Position numbers and translations under genes: made by a program
Shown here: positions 52,241 through 60,987 of the stretch, piece by piece
Numbering within the stretch: the first letter of the stretch is position 1
How the letters are laid out: each line of letters begins with the position of its first letter
Origin: Bacteroidota bacterium
GTDB taxonomy: Bacteria; Bacteroidota; Bacteroidia; CAIKAF01
Assembly (NCBI GenBank): GCA_023432985.1
Contig: JAEZEQ010000004.1
Coordinates: forward strand, 1 to 64,000
DNA length: 64,000 nucleotides
Direction of reading: 5' to 3'
The notes under the pieces: model-generated
Told to the model about the DNA's origin: nothing
Databases searched by the model: none
Seen by the model: the letters and a program-made list of their open reading frames with translations, nothing else

Positions 52241-52849
52241 TTACTCTTTATGCCGGCTTTTCAATAAAAAGGCCGCTTCTCCGGATATATTTTTCATTTC
52301 TTCTTTTGCACCTATGCGCTCAAGATATGCACAATAGACACCATTTCCACAGTTCCCTATACGCAAAAACAACCAATCATCATCGTTTGGGTTTGCCGAA
52401 TAGAGATAGGCGTCATAAAAATCCCCTTTTTCATCTTCATCTCTACATGTTGCCAGCACAATACCGCTATTCAATACCGCAGTGAAAGGACCTTCGCTAA
52501 ATTTATCTTTACGTATACTCATTCGAATGTCCAACAAGATGTCGGTATAACTGATCATTTTAACGTTCAAATCTATACAGATATCATTTTTACATCCGTA
52601 TAGGTTAACCGATTGGTGGAGGGGAAATAATTCAGGAAATTGAAATTTAAAATCCGATTTTCCAGATTCTTTAATTTCCATAAATGCTTTATCAAAAATC
52701 AGTTCGGCATGAGGGAACATGTTTTCCACATCATGCACAAAAACAGGATTATACATAGATTCCTCGCTCACAAAGCGACTTTGCTGTGCATAAAGCGGCA
52801 AAGACAAAATGAGTAAAAAAAAAGAAAAACCAAGTAGGCTAAAATTCAT
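52241..52849 (-). CDS. Secreted protein of unknown function
   Basis: A 202-residue exported protein with a signal peptide (MNFSLLGFSFFLLILSLPLYAQQ). The mature part is mixed, with a strand-rich centre (NDICIDLNVKMISYTDILLDIRMSI) and six cysteines, some likely paired (YGCKNDIC, IGNCGNGVYC). No family is recognised. It starts 1 base after the obg stop and leads into the PAP2 gene, so it is probably transcribed with obg. Confidence 0.83.
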   Translation of the reverse strand: MNFSLLGFSFFLLILSLPLYAQQSRFVSEESMYNPVFVHDVENMFPHAELIFDKAFMEIKESGKSDFKFQFPELFPLHQSVNLYGCKNDICIDLNVKMISYTDILLDIRMSIRKDKFSEGPFTAVLNSGIVLATCRDEDEKGDFYDAYLYSANPNDDDWLFLRIGNCGNGVYCAYLERIGAKEEMKNISGEAAFLLKSRHKE

Positions 52850-52850
52850 G

Positions 52851-53837
52851 TTATCTATTCACTTCTTTCCAGATCAAATCCTTCAAAGCAGAAATACCTT
52901 CGCCGCTGTGCGAAGAAAAGAACACAAATTGCATATCCGCATATTCCTTTTTAAGGGCTGTTTTCAATTCTTCATCGAGCATATCGGCTTTACTAATGGC
53001 CAAAAGGCGCGGTTTATCCATTAATTCGGGATTATATTTCTCTAATTCATTACACAAGATAGCATAATCTTTTCTATAATCCGAACTATCGGCGGGAATT
53101 AAAAACAACAATACGGCATTTCTTTCGATATGGCGCAGGAAACGAAGTCCGAGTCCTTTTCCTTCATGGGCACCCTCTATAATTCCGGGTATATCGGCCA
53201 TAATGAAGGATTTGTGATCATGATACGAAACGATTCCTAATTGAGGAACCAAGGTTGTAAAAGGATAATTTGCTATTTCGGGTTTTGCTGCAGAAAGCGT
53301 AGAGAGCAGGGTACTTTTTCCGGCATTTGGAAAACCTACCAGACCCACATCTGCCAGCACTTTCAACTCAAGAATAATCCATCCTTCAAGACCTTCACCG
53401 CCCGGTTGCGCAAATCGAGGTGTTTGTACGGTTGAGGATTTAAAATAATCATTACCCAAACCCCCTCTTCCACCTTTCATGAGAATATATTCTTGATTTT
53501 CTTCTGTAATTTCGAACAAAATCTCTCGGGTTTCACCGTCTCTTACCACGGTTCCCAGAGGTACATCCACAATAACATCTTCGCCATCTTTCCCGTGTTT
53601 CAGGGATCCCATACCGTTTTGACCATTGGTGGCATGAATATGTTTGCGGTATTTCAGGTGCAGGAGAGTCCACAATTGAGGGTTAGCACGCAGAATAATA
53701 TGTCCGCCTCGCCCTCCGTCACCACCATCCGGGCCTCCTTTGGGAATATACTTTTCTCTACGAAAAGAGATTGCACCATTTCCACCGCTTCCGGAGCGAA
53801 AGAAAATTTTCACATAGTCAACAAAATTGGAGGCCAT
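52851..53837 (-). CDS. obg: GTPase Obg
   Basis: Ribosome-assembly and stress-linked GTPase. The 328-aa protein has the glycine-rich Obg fold (about 1-158: RSGSGGNGAISFRREKYIPKGG), then the G domain with G1 GFPNAGKST, G2/G3 TTLVPQLG and DIPGIIEGAHEGKGLG, and the G4-like AISKADML. The optional C-terminal domain is absent, as in many Bacteroidota. It lies 18 nt after yebC. Confidence 0.96.
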   Translation of the reverse strand: MASNFVDYVKIFFRSGSGGNGAISFRREKYIPKGGPDGGDGGRGGHIILRANPQLWTLLHLKYRKHIHATNGQNGMGSLKHGKDGEDVIVDVPLGTVVRDGETREILFEITEENQEYILMKGGRGGLGNDYFKSSTVQTPRFAQPGGEGLEGWIILELKVLADVGLVGFPNAGKSTLLSTLSAAKPEIANYPFTTLVPQLGIVSYHDHKSFIMADIPGIIEGAHEGKGLGLRFLRHIERNAVLLFLIPADSSDYRKDYAILCNELEKYNPELMDKPRLLAISKADMLDEELKTALKKEYADMQFVFFSSHSGEGISALKDLIWKEVNR

Positions 53838-53855
53838 TGAATAAAATTAAGCAGC

Positions 53856-54566
53856 TTACGCCATATTTGTATATACCTTTTGAACGTCGTCATCTTGTTC
53901 CAAACGTTCAATCAGTTTAATCACATCTTCTTCCTGTTCTTCAGATAATTGGGTCGTATTTTGGGGAATCCATTCCAATTCGGCGCTCAATACTTCCATT
54001 TTTCTTTCTTCTAATGCTTTCTGCATATTTCCGAATTCAGAAAAAGCACAGTGAATAATTAAATTATTTTCTTCATCGCGACCCAAATCTTCCAGTCCGA
54101 AATCAATCAATTCCAGCTCCAATTCTTCATCCGCATTCGAAGTATCTTTCACTTTGAAGGTTCCTGTTCTGGTGAACATAAAACTCACACTTCCGCTATT
54201 ACCCATATTTCCTCCACCTTTATTAAAATGCGAACGAACATTGGCAACAGTACGAACCGAATTATCCGTAGCAGTTTCCACCAATACGGCAATACCATGC
54301 GGTGCATACCCTTCGTACAATACCTCCTCAAAATTGTCCAAAGTCTTATCCGATGCACGCTTAATGGCTGCATCAATGCGATCTTTGGGCATGTTAACCG
54401 AGCGCGCATTCTGAATACAACGACGCAGCTGGGCATTATTGTCGGGATCAGGTCCGGCGGCTTTAACAGCTATTGCAATTTCTTTTCCAATTCGGGTAAA
54501 TTGTTTTGCCATTCTATCGTAGCGGGCAAACATTTTATGCTTTCGTGTTTCGAAAATACGACCCAT
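53856..54566 (-). CDS. YebC/PmpR family transcriptional/translational regulator
   Basis: A ~236-residue protein of the YebC/PmpR (TACO1) family, whose members act as DNA-binding regulators or relieve ribosome stalling at proline runs. GRIFETRKHKMFARYDRMAK opens the protein; NMPKDRIDAAIKRAS, GYAPHGIAVLVE and NKGGGNMGNSGSVSFMF follow. I use the ATG at 54566 because the family begins exactly at MGR; the longer frame from 54599 crosses the -7 box. First gene of the yebC-obg-unknown-PAP2 run. Confidence 0.94.
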   Translation of the reverse strand: MGRIFETRKHKMFARYDRMAKQFTRIGKEIAIAVKAAGPDPDNNAQLRRCIQNARSVNMPKDRIDAAIKRASDKTLDNFEEVLYEGYAPHGIAVLVETATDNSVRTVANVRSHFNKGGGNMGNSGSVSFMFTRTGTFKVKDTSNADEELELELIDFGLEDLGRDEENNLIIHCAFSEFGNMQKALEERKMEVLSAELEWIPQNTTQLSEEQEEDVIKLIERLEQDDDVQKVYTNMA

Positions 54567-54596
54567 TGAATAATAGTGTTTTGTTAAATAAGGCTG

Positions 54597-54604
54597 CAAA
54601 GATA
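54597..54604 (-). promoter_or_regulatory. -7 promoter box of the yebC-obg operon
   Basis: TATCTTTG on the minus strand, a perfect TAnnTTTG match 30 nt before the ATG at 54566. Confidence 0.6.
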
Positions 54605-54693
54605 CACTAATTCAATGAAAAATCCGTAATTTATCGGTCTTACTTTTCCGATAAATCAGAAAAATTATAGGTAGTACAGTCTAATATTTATTT

Positions 54694-54701
54694 TACTTTT
54701 G
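54694..54701 (+). promoter_or_regulatory. -7 promoter box of the gldF operon
   Basis: TACTTTTG, a perfect TAnnTTTG match 19 nt before the ATG at 54721. Confidence 0.55.
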
Positions 54702-54720
54702 TCAAAACGAGTTAAAAGAT

Positions 54721-55446
54721 ATGTGGGCTTTATACAAAAAGGAATTAACCGGATTTTTCGGAAGCCTTACCGGCTACATAGTCATCATTTCATTTTTGAT
54801 GGCCAATGCGCTATTTATGTGGCTTCTTCCGGGAAATATTTTCGAAATGGGTTATGCGGCAATAGACCCTCTTTTTATCAATGCACCCTATATTTACCTC
54901 CTGCTAATCCCGGCAATCACCATGCGTGCTTTCGCTGAGGAAAAAAAAGCGGGAACAATTGAAAGCTTGCTCACCAAGCCTTTGAGTGATATACGCATTA
55001 TTTTAGGCAAATATCTGGCTGGTTTTACCGTGGTCTTTTTCTCTGTTTTACCCACGTTAATATACGTCCTGAGTATATACCAGCTTGCTTCCCCTAAAGG
55101 CGATATAGATTTAGGCGGAATATGGGGTTCATATATAGGCCTATTGTTGCTGGGCTCGGTCTATCTTGCAGTAGGTATTTTTACTTCAACCCTCACAGAA
55201 AATCAAATTATCGCACTGATTTATTCGGTTGTTATATGTTTATTTCTAACCTGGGGTCTGGATATGATTGCACAATTCAATTCGGTTAAAATCATCGATT
55301 TATTAATTATAAACCTGGGTATTTCAGAACATTATAACAGCATCAGTCGGGGTGTAATCGACAGCCGCGATATAGCCTATTTCATCAGTGCAGATATAGC
55401 CTTCCTTTATGCAGCCAATTTAATGTTACAGAAAAGAAAATGGTAA
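54721..55446 (+). CDS. gldF: Gliding-motility ABC transporter permease GldF
   Basis: A 241-residue ABC-2 type permease with six membrane helices. MWALYKKELTGFFGSLTGYIVI and the ITMRAFAEEKKAGTIESLLTKPLSDIRIILGKY loop are typical of GldF and related gut/NosY-like permeases. It pairs with GldA (ATPase) and GldG. GldG's frame overlaps its end by seven bases. Confidence 0.92.
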   Translation: MWALYKKELTGFFGSLTGYIVIISFLMANALFMWLLPGNIFEMGYAAIDPLFINAPYIYLLLIPAITMRAFAEEKKAGTIESLLTKPLSDIRIILGKYLAGFTVVFFSVLPTLIYVLSIYQLASPKGDIDLGGIWGSYIGLLLLGSVYLAVGIFTSTLTENQIIALIYSVVICLFLTWGLDMIAQFNSVKIIDLLIINLGISEHYNSISRGVIDSRDIAYFISADIAFLYAANLMLQKRKW

Positions 55447-57152
55447 TGAAAAACGGAAAATCAAATTCTCGGAAAAAGTCGGATCTGTTTCGTTTTGGAG
55501 CCGTACTATTGCTATTAGTCGGCATAAATTTTATCAGTAATTTTCAGTTTTATCGCTTAGACCTGACGGCCGAACAGCGTTTTTCGCTGAGCGACAGTAC
55601 CAAGGCTATGCTGAAAGGACTAGACGATGTGGTCTATGTAAAAGTATTTCTTGATGGCGATTTAAATGCCGATTTCAAGAAAATGCGCAATGCTTCTAAG
55701 GAAATGTTGGACGAATTTAAGGCCTATGCCGGGGTTAATCTCCAATATGATTTCGAAAATCCCTTCCGGGCAGAAGAGGAAAAAAACAAGGAAAAAGCAG
55801 CTTTTGATTTGATGAACAGAGGGCTTTCTCCATTTGTGGTGAATGAAAGGTCGGCAGATGGTACACGGGTGAATATGATTTTCCCGGGAGCATTGATTTC
55901 CTATAAAAACAAGACTGTACCGGTGAACTTCATGAAAAGTCAGGCCAAAAGAGCACCTGAGGCTGTTTTCAAAGAAGCCATTGAAAGCCTGGAATCGACT
56001 TTTGCCCAATCTATTTATGTATTGCAATCTCTGAATCAGCGTAAATCACTTGTTTTTGCATCCGGACACGGCGAATTGACCGAGAGGCAATCTATGTATT
56101 TCAGAGATCAGTTGAAGGAAATCTATTATGTTCAAACGGCAAAAATATCCAGCGATCTGCGCAGCATACCCAAGGAAGCCAAGGTTTTGATTATCGCTAA
56201 ACCCGATTCTGCTTTTAGCGAAGGCAGCAAATTTGTAATCGACCAGTTTATTATGAATGGCGGACGGGTTTTATGGTTACTCGATAATATTTATTTCCCG
56301 TCGGACAGTGTGGCAAGCGGCCTAAGAATAGGCGTACCGTTTAATTTGAATCTGGACGATATGCTGTTTAAATATGGGGTGCGAATTAATTACGACTTAC
56401 TCAATGATGCCCAAAGTGGTAAGATTATTTTGCCTCGTGGCGGAGATCCGGAAAAAGGAATGGAATTCAGACCCTGGGTATTTTTCCCCAGTATGCAAGT
56501 GAATCCCGATGCAGTAATCACCAAAAATATAGGCAATGTAAAGCTGGAATATGCCGGCAGTATAGATACCATTAACCTGAAAGATGTAAAGAAAACACCA
56601 CTACTCTATACTTCGAATATGAGCCGTGCGCCTAAAGCACCGGTGCGTCTTACTCCGCAAATTGCGTTTATGGAACCCAGTCCGGCCGTTTTCAATAAAA
56701 ATAAACTTATGGGCGGGGTTTTACTAGAGGGACAATTTACTTCTGTTTTTGAAAACAGATTGGCCAAAAACGAGGGTGCGCCAGCCGAATTCGAACCTCT
56801 TTTCAAAAGCAAGGAAACGAAGATGATTGTGGTGAGCGACGGCGATTTAGCCATGAATTATTTCGACCCGCAAAGTGGCGAAAATTACCCTCCCGGTTCT
56901 TATCCGCAAACGGGGGAATATTTTGGCGGAAACCTGAAATTTTTAATGAATAGTGTGAGTTACCTTATGGACGATGGATGGCTGATTCCACTCCGATCCA
57001 AGGATTTCAAAATTCGCATGCTGAATACGAAAAAATTGACCAAAGAGAAAAATTACTGGACATGGATGAATACGCTTGCACCCATTGCTATGGTGGGGAT
57101 ATTGGGACTTCTCTTTTTTGTGTACAGAAGATACAGATATGCTAAAAAATAA
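55440..57152 (+). CDS. gldG: Gliding-motility ABC transporter substrate-binding-like protein GldG
   Basis: A 570-residue protein with an N-terminal membrane helix (about 19-36), a large periplasmic ABC-type uncharacterised domain (GVNLQYDFENPF, SLVFASGHGELTERQ, GGRVLWLLDNI) and a second helix near the C-terminus (about 541-560) with a basic tail. This is the GldG layout. The ATG at 55440 overlaps gldF; an ATG at 55446 makes a TAATG junction and is equally likely. The cargo of the GldAFG transporter is unknown. Confidence 0.92.
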   Translation: MVMKNGKSNSRKKSDLFRFGAVLLLLVGINFISNFQFYRLDLTAEQRFSLSDSTKAMLKGLDDVVYVKVFLDGDLNADFKKMRNASKEMLDEFKAYAGVNLQYDFENPFRAEEEKNKEKAAFDLMNRGLSPFVVNERSADGTRVNMIFPGALISYKNKTVPVNFMKSQAKRAPEAVFKEAIESLESTFAQSIYVLQSLNQRKSLVFASGHGELTERQSMYFRDQLKEIYYVQTAKISSDLRSIPKEAKVLIIAKPDSAFSEGSKFVIDQFIMNGGRVLWLLDNIYFPSDSVASGLRIGVPFNLNLDDMLFKYGVRINYDLLNDAQSGKIILPRGGDPEKGMEFRPWVFFPSMQVNPDAVITKNIGNVKLEYAGSIDTINLKDVKKTPLLYTSNMSRAPKAPVRLTPQIAFMEPSPAVFNKNKLMGGVLLEGQFTSVFENRLAKNEGAPAEFEPLFKSKETKMIVVSDGDLAMNYFDPQSGENYPPGSYPQTGEYFGGNLKFLMNSVSYLMDDGWLIPLRSKDFKIRMLNTKKLTKEKNYWTWMNTLAPIAMVGILGLLFFVYRRYRYAKK

Positions 57153-57157
57153 GAATT

Positions 57158-58162
57158 ATGAAGAATAAAAATATGATATTGGCCTTGGTTGGCCTGGTTT
57201 TAATCGGCATTGGAGCTTATTTATATTTCAATCAGAGTAAAAGCACTTATGAAGCCGGTGAAAAAGATTTTGGAATGGCTGACACCTCGGGTGTGGATAA
57301 AATATTCCTGGCCGATAAAAGCGGATTGCAAACCACTTTAGAAAAAGAAGGGGTTAACCGTTGGAAAGTAAACGGGAAATATACAGCCCGAATTGATATG
57401 CTCGAAAACTTATTTGATGTCATAAAACGTATAAGCGTAAGGGCTCCTGTGGCCAATTCTGCTTCCGAAAATATTTTGAAAAGATTGGCAACCAATAATA
57501 TTAAAGTCGAGATTTACCGTAAGGGCGAACTGGCAAAAGTATACTATGTAGGTGGTGGTACGGCCGATAATTACGGCTCCTTTGCCTTAATGGACGGTTC
57601 GGAAAATCCATATATATGTTATTTACCCGGACATAACGGATATTTGACCAATTTCTATAATCCCAATCCGCTCGAATGGAGGGATCGGTTGATTTTTGCC
57701 ATGAGTCCCCGCGACATCCGATCTGTACGCGTAGAATATACATACGAACCACAAGCCGGATATACAGTGGAACAACCCGAAAGAAGTATTTTTGTTGTGA
57801 AAAATGCCATGGGCGAATCAATCCCCTTTGATACCAATATTGTGAAAGCTTATCTGTTGGAATTTAAGAATATTGCCTACGAAAGCTTTGTAGATATACC
57901 CAAAAGCACAATGGATTCCATAGCCTCTAAATACAATTTATTCACGCTTCATGTAACCGATGTTTCGGGTAAGACTACAGTGGTAAAAGGCCATAGAATA
58001 AAATTAATGGCAAATACTTACAATGAATTCGGTAAAGAAGTAGAATACGACGACAACCGTATGTACGGCGAAATAAACAGTTTTGGCGAAGAATATATTT
58101 TCCTGCAATATTTAACCTTTGACCGCATTTTAAAAACACCTGCATTTTTTCAGGGGAATTAG
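57158..58162 (+). CDS. DUF4340 domain-containing membrane-anchored protein
   Basis: A 334-residue protein with an N-terminal signal-anchor (MILALVGLVLIGIGAYLYF) and a periplasmic DUF4340 domain (about 45-320; DTSGVDKIFLADKSGLQTTLEK, GVNRWKVNGKYTARIDMLENLF). DUF4340 genes are often found beside GldG-type ABC genes, and here it begins 5 bases after gldG, so it is probably an accessory part of the same envelope complex. Its molecular role is unknown. Confidence 0.88.
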   Translation: MKNKNMILALVGLVLIGIGAYLYFNQSKSTYEAGEKDFGMADTSGVDKIFLADKSGLQTTLEKEGVNRWKVNGKYTARIDMLENLFDVIKRISVRAPVANSASENILKRLATNNIKVEIYRKGELAKVYYVGGGTADNYGSFALMDGSENPYICYLPGHNGYLTNFYNPNPLEWRDRLIFAMSPRDIRSVRVEYTYEPQAGYTVEQPERSIFVVKNAMGESIPFDTNIVKAYLLEFKNIAYESFVDIPKSTMDSIASKYNLFTLHVTDVSGKTTVVKGHRIKLMANTYNEFGKEVEYDDNRMYGEINSFGEEYIFLQYLTFDRILKTPAFFQGN

Positions 58163-58208
58163 TGAATAAGTTTATTTAAAAAGCAATACAGACTTAAAGT
58201 TTAAATTT

Positions 58209-58216
58209 TATATTTG
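58209..58216 (+). promoter_or_regulatory. -7 promoter box of dnaN
   Basis: TATATTTG, a perfect TAnnTTTG match 24 nt before the ATG at 58241. Confidence 0.6.
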
Positions 58217-58240
58217 TCACTCAAAATCTAATTCAGACAT

Positions 58241-59362
58241 ATGAATTTCATCATACAAAGTAAAGCCCTGTTGCAACAACTTCAAATTGTTGGTGGCGTA
58301 GTATCCGGAAATAGCAATTTGCCTATTTTGAACGATTTTTTATTCGATATTAAAGATGGAGAATTAACCATCTATGGGTCGGATATGGAAACTACAATCA
58401 GTTCTAAAATCCCGGTTCAATCCAACGAAAACGGAAGAATTGCCATTCAGGCAAAATTATTGACTGACACATTAAAAACTTTTGCAGATCAACCGCTTAC
58501 TTTCACGGTTCAGCCCGATAATTACAATGTAACGGTGACTTCCGAAACCGGAAAATATAAAGTAGCCGGACATGATCCTGCCGAATTTCCAAATTTGCCC
58601 GAGTTCGAAGGTGGAGCCGAATTAAGCATCGATTCTTCCCTTTTGGCTCAAGCTATTTCGAAAACAGTTTTTGCCACAAGCAACGACGAAATGAGACCTG
58701 TGATGATGGGTGTATTCCTCGAATTGGGTCCGGACGGCGTTAATTTTGTCGCCACCGATGCACATAAATTGGTAAAATATTCGCGTACGGATATCACAAC
58801 TCCCGAGGTTCGTTCTATTATTCTACCCAAAAAACCATTGAACCTTTTAAAAACTATTTTATTGAGTTTTGATGCGCCGGTTCAAATCAAATTCAACGAG
58901 AAAAATCTCTTGTTTATTTTCGAAAATATTACGGTACAAAGTCGTCTTATCGAAGGCAAATACCCCAATTATGAAGCGGTTATTCCTAAGGTAAATCCTA
59001 ATCAATTAACCGTAGACCGCAATCAATTTATCAATACACTTAGAAGGGTTTCCATTTTCGCTAATAAAACAACTTATCAGGTACGCCTGAAAATGAGTGG
59101 AAGCGAATTGCAGGTTAGTGCCGAAGATTTGGATTTTTCGAATGAAGCAAATGAAAAACTTGTCTGCAATTATCACGGTGCCGATATGGAAATTGGATTC
59201 AACAGTAAGTTTTTAGGCGAAATGTTGAATAATCTGGAAAGTGAAAATGTAATCATAGACCTTAGCGAAAGTACACGCGCCGGCATCCTTCGTCCCGCCG
59301 AAGTAGCAGACGAACACGAAAAATTGATGATGCTAGTTATGCCTATTATGCTCAATAATTAA
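58241..59362 (+). CDS. dnaN: DNA polymerase III sliding clamp (beta subunit)
   Basis: Ring-forming processivity factor. The 373-aa protein has three clamp domains of ~120 residues; SGNSNLPILNDFLFD, VFATSNDEMRPVMMGVFLE and the C-terminal HEKLMMLVMPIMLNN are typical. It has its own -7 box after the gldFG-DUF4340 genes and ends at a hairpin whose U-tract touches the nth start codon. Confidence 0.97.
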   Translation: MNFIIQSKALLQQLQIVGGVVSGNSNLPILNDFLFDIKDGELTIYGSDMETTISSKIPVQSNENGRIAIQAKLLTDTLKTFADQPLTFTVQPDNYNVTVTSETGKYKVAGHDPAEFPNLPEFEGGAELSIDSSLLAQAISKTVFATSNDEMRPVMMGVFLELGPDGVNFVATDAHKLVKYSRTDITTPEVRSIILPKKPLNLLKTILLSFDAPVQIKFNEKNLLFIFENITVQSRLIEGKYPNYEAVIPKVNPNQLTVDRNQFINTLRRVSIFANKTTYQVRLKMSGSELQVSAEDLDFSNEANEKLVCNYHGADMEIGFNSKFLGEMLNNLESENVIIDLSESTRAGILRPAEVADEHEKLMMLVMPIMLNN

Positions 59363-59387
59363 TAGAATATATTATAAAGTACATGAG

Positions 59388-59415
59388 AATGAGGAGGCAG
59401 CTCCTCATTTTTTTT
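59388..59415 (+). terminator. Terminator of dnaN abutting the nth start codon
   Basis: Stem ATGAGGAG / CTCCTCAT (59389-59396, 59401-59408) with a GCAG loop and an eight-T run ending at 59415; the nth ATG begins at 59416. It starts 26 nt after the dnaN stop. Confidence 0.85.
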
Positions 59416-60057
59416 ATGACTATAAAAGATAAATATACATTGGTATTGGGCGAACTGGAGAAATTGTATCCGGATGCGCAGACAGAATTGATATATTCGA
59501 ATCCATACGAACTATTGGTTGCGGTGGTATTGAGTGCACAATGCACCGATAAAAGGGTCAACCTCACCACACCGGCTTTGTTCGAAAGATTTCCGGAACC
59601 TGCCGATTTGGCCCTGGCCGATGTAGAGGAAATTTTTGCCTATATACGCAGCATCAGTTATCCCAACAATAAAGCCAAACATTTGAAAGGCTTAGGCCAA
59701 ATGATCATGGAAGAATTCCAGGGCAATATTCCCGATAATATGGAGGACTTACAAAAATTACCCGGAGTAGGTAGAAAAACCGCCAATGTAGTAATGTCTG
59801 TGGTTTACGAAACTCCGAATATGGCTGTAGATACACATGTTTTCAGGGTTTCGGAGCGAATAGGGCTTACGAAAAATGCCAAAAATCCCCTGCAATGCGA
59901 ACAACAACTCGTGCGTCATATACCCGCCGAAAAGATTTATAAAGCGCATCACTGGCTTATTTTACACGGGCGTTATGTTTGCGTAGCCCGTAAACCCAAA
60001 TGCTCTTCATGCAGTCTGAAATCCTATTGCAACTATTATAAAAAAGAGCTGCGTTAA
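59416..60057 (+). CDS. nth: Endonuclease III
   Basis: Base-excision repair glycosylase/AP lyase for oxidised pyrimidines. The ~213-aa protein has the helix-hairpin-helix LPGVGRKTANVV with the catalytic Lys (~121), the catalytic Asp in VDTHVFRVS, and the 4Fe-4S ligands spaced C-x6-C-x2-C-x5-C at the end. I start at the ATG at 59416; an upstream ATG at 59383 would translate through the dnaN terminator. Its TAA shares bases with the stop of the opposite gene (TTAA, 60054-60057). Confidence 0.95.
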   Translation: MTIKDKYTLVLGELEKLYPDAQTELIYSNPYELLVAVVLSAQCTDKRVNLTTPALFERFPEPADLALADVEEIFAYIRSISYPNNKAKHLKGLGQMIMEEFQGNIPDNMEDLQKLPGVGRKTANVVMSVVYETPNMAVDTHVFRVSERIGLTKNAKNPLQCEQQLVRHIPAEKIYKAHHWLILHGRYVCVARKPKCSSCSLKSYCNYYKKELR

Positions 60058-60395
60058 GCGATTAATTTGGTTTTATAACCCAGAGAAAGGAGCACTTCGT
60101 TTACCTTTTTACGCTGATCGCCTTGTACCAATATATCGCCTTCTTTCGCACTGCCACCGGTTCCACACTTATTGCGTAAAAGTTTGCCCAAACTTTGCAA
60201 ATCTTCATCGCGTCCAATAAAACCCGTAATGAGCGTAACTTCCTTTCCCGCCCTTTGTTTGCGGTCAAGGCTTATGCGCAGAAGCTGCTTTGACGGCTCG
60301 GGGGTAGAAACTTGTTCGTCCTCTTGAGGCAATACAAAATTCGGATTGGTACTATACATTAATCCACCCGAATTACCTGTCTTTTGCTTTTTCAT
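60054..60395 (-). CDS. SUI1/YciH-like translation initiation factor
   Basis: A 113-residue protein: ~45 flexible residues, then the eIF1/SUI1 domain with RISLDRKQRAGKEVTLITGF, NKCGTGGSAKEGDILVQGDQ and the final VNEVLLSLGYKTKLI. Bacterial members resemble eukaryotic eIF1 and bind the small ribosomal subunit; their role in bacteria is modest or unclear. A longer frame from 60617 exists, but the ATG at 60395 lies 7 nt after a perfect -7 box and gives the normal family length. Confidence 0.92.
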   Translation of the reverse strand: MKKQKTGNSGGLMYSTNPNFVLPQEDEQVSTPEPSKQLLRISLDRKQRAGKEVTLITGFIGRDEDLQSLGKLLRNKCGTGGSAKEGDILVQGDQRKKVNEVLLSLGYKTKLIA

Positions 60396-60402
60396 AACCC
60401 CG

Positions 60403-60410
60403 CAAAGGTA
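60403..60410 (-). promoter_or_regulatory. -7 promoter box of the SUI1-like gene
   Basis: TACCTTTG on the minus strand, a perfect TAnnTTTG match 7 nt before the ATG at 60395; implies a very short leader. Confidence 0.55.
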
Positions 60411-60486
60411 AAGAAAAGACTTCATTTTTTGTAGTGAAAATAGGCACAGATAAATTCCCTTTGTATCTTCGTAAAAAATATAAATC

Positions 60487-60987
60487 ATGCTGAAAACCAA
60501 ATTTGGAGATAAACTTATTGAAGTAGGATTAGACAAAGACGGGAACCCATTTATAGAGGCTGTTTCCGATGAATATACCATAGAAAGGATACATTCCAAA
60601 TACCTCAAAATCACCAAAGGAGAAGAGCTTTATCATGTGCTTTTGGAAGGGATTGATTTTGGCGAAAAACAAATCAGCTTGCGTATCAATGGCGAAAAAA
60701 GAAATTATTTCATCAAAGATGCTATGGACGAAAAGCTTGAAAAATGGGGTTTGGGACAAATGGGAGAGAAAAAATTCAACGAACTCAAATCGCCTATGCC
60801 CGGATTGGTTTTAAAAATTGAAGTAAAAGTGGGCGACCGAGTTAAAAAAGGAGATCCATTGCTGGTTTTGGAAGCCATGAAAATGGAAAATATTCTTAAA
60901 TCCCCGGCCGATGTAATCATTAAAGATATAAAGGTACAAGTGGGAAATGCGGTTGAGAAAAACAAAGTGCTTATAGCTTTTGAATAG
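60487..60987 (+). CDS. Biotin carboxyl carrier protein
   Basis: A 166-residue biotinylated carrier. A ~90-residue N-terminal domain leads into the biotinyl domain (about 95-166: KSPMPGLVLKIEVKVGDRVKKGD) with the biotinylation motif EAMKMEN. It resembles the carrier of acetyl-/propionyl-CoA or methylcrotonyl-CoA carboxylases, not AccB. No biotin carboxylase or carboxyltransferase gene is adjacent, so it must serve enzymes encoded elsewhere. A -7-like box (TATCTTCG, 60464-60471) lies upstream. Its TAG overlaps the next gene's GTG. Confidence 0.92.
   Translation: MLKTKFGDKLIEVGLDKDGNPFIEAVSDEYTIERIHSKYLKITKGEELYHVLLEGIDFGEKQISLRINGEKRNYFIKDAMDEKLEKWGLGQMGEKKFNELKSPMPGLVLKIEVKVGDRVKKGDPLLVLEAMKMENILKSPADVIIKDIKVQVGNAVEKNKVLIAFE

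Noticed and set aside
59383..59415. Upstream ATG of nth
   Set aside because: It would place the dnaN terminator hairpin inside the coding region and add non-homologous residues.
60396..60617. N-terminal extension of the SUI1-like protein to 60617
   Set aside because: It overlaps the divergent promoter region and the biotin-carrier start; the ATG at 60395 directly follows a -7 box.
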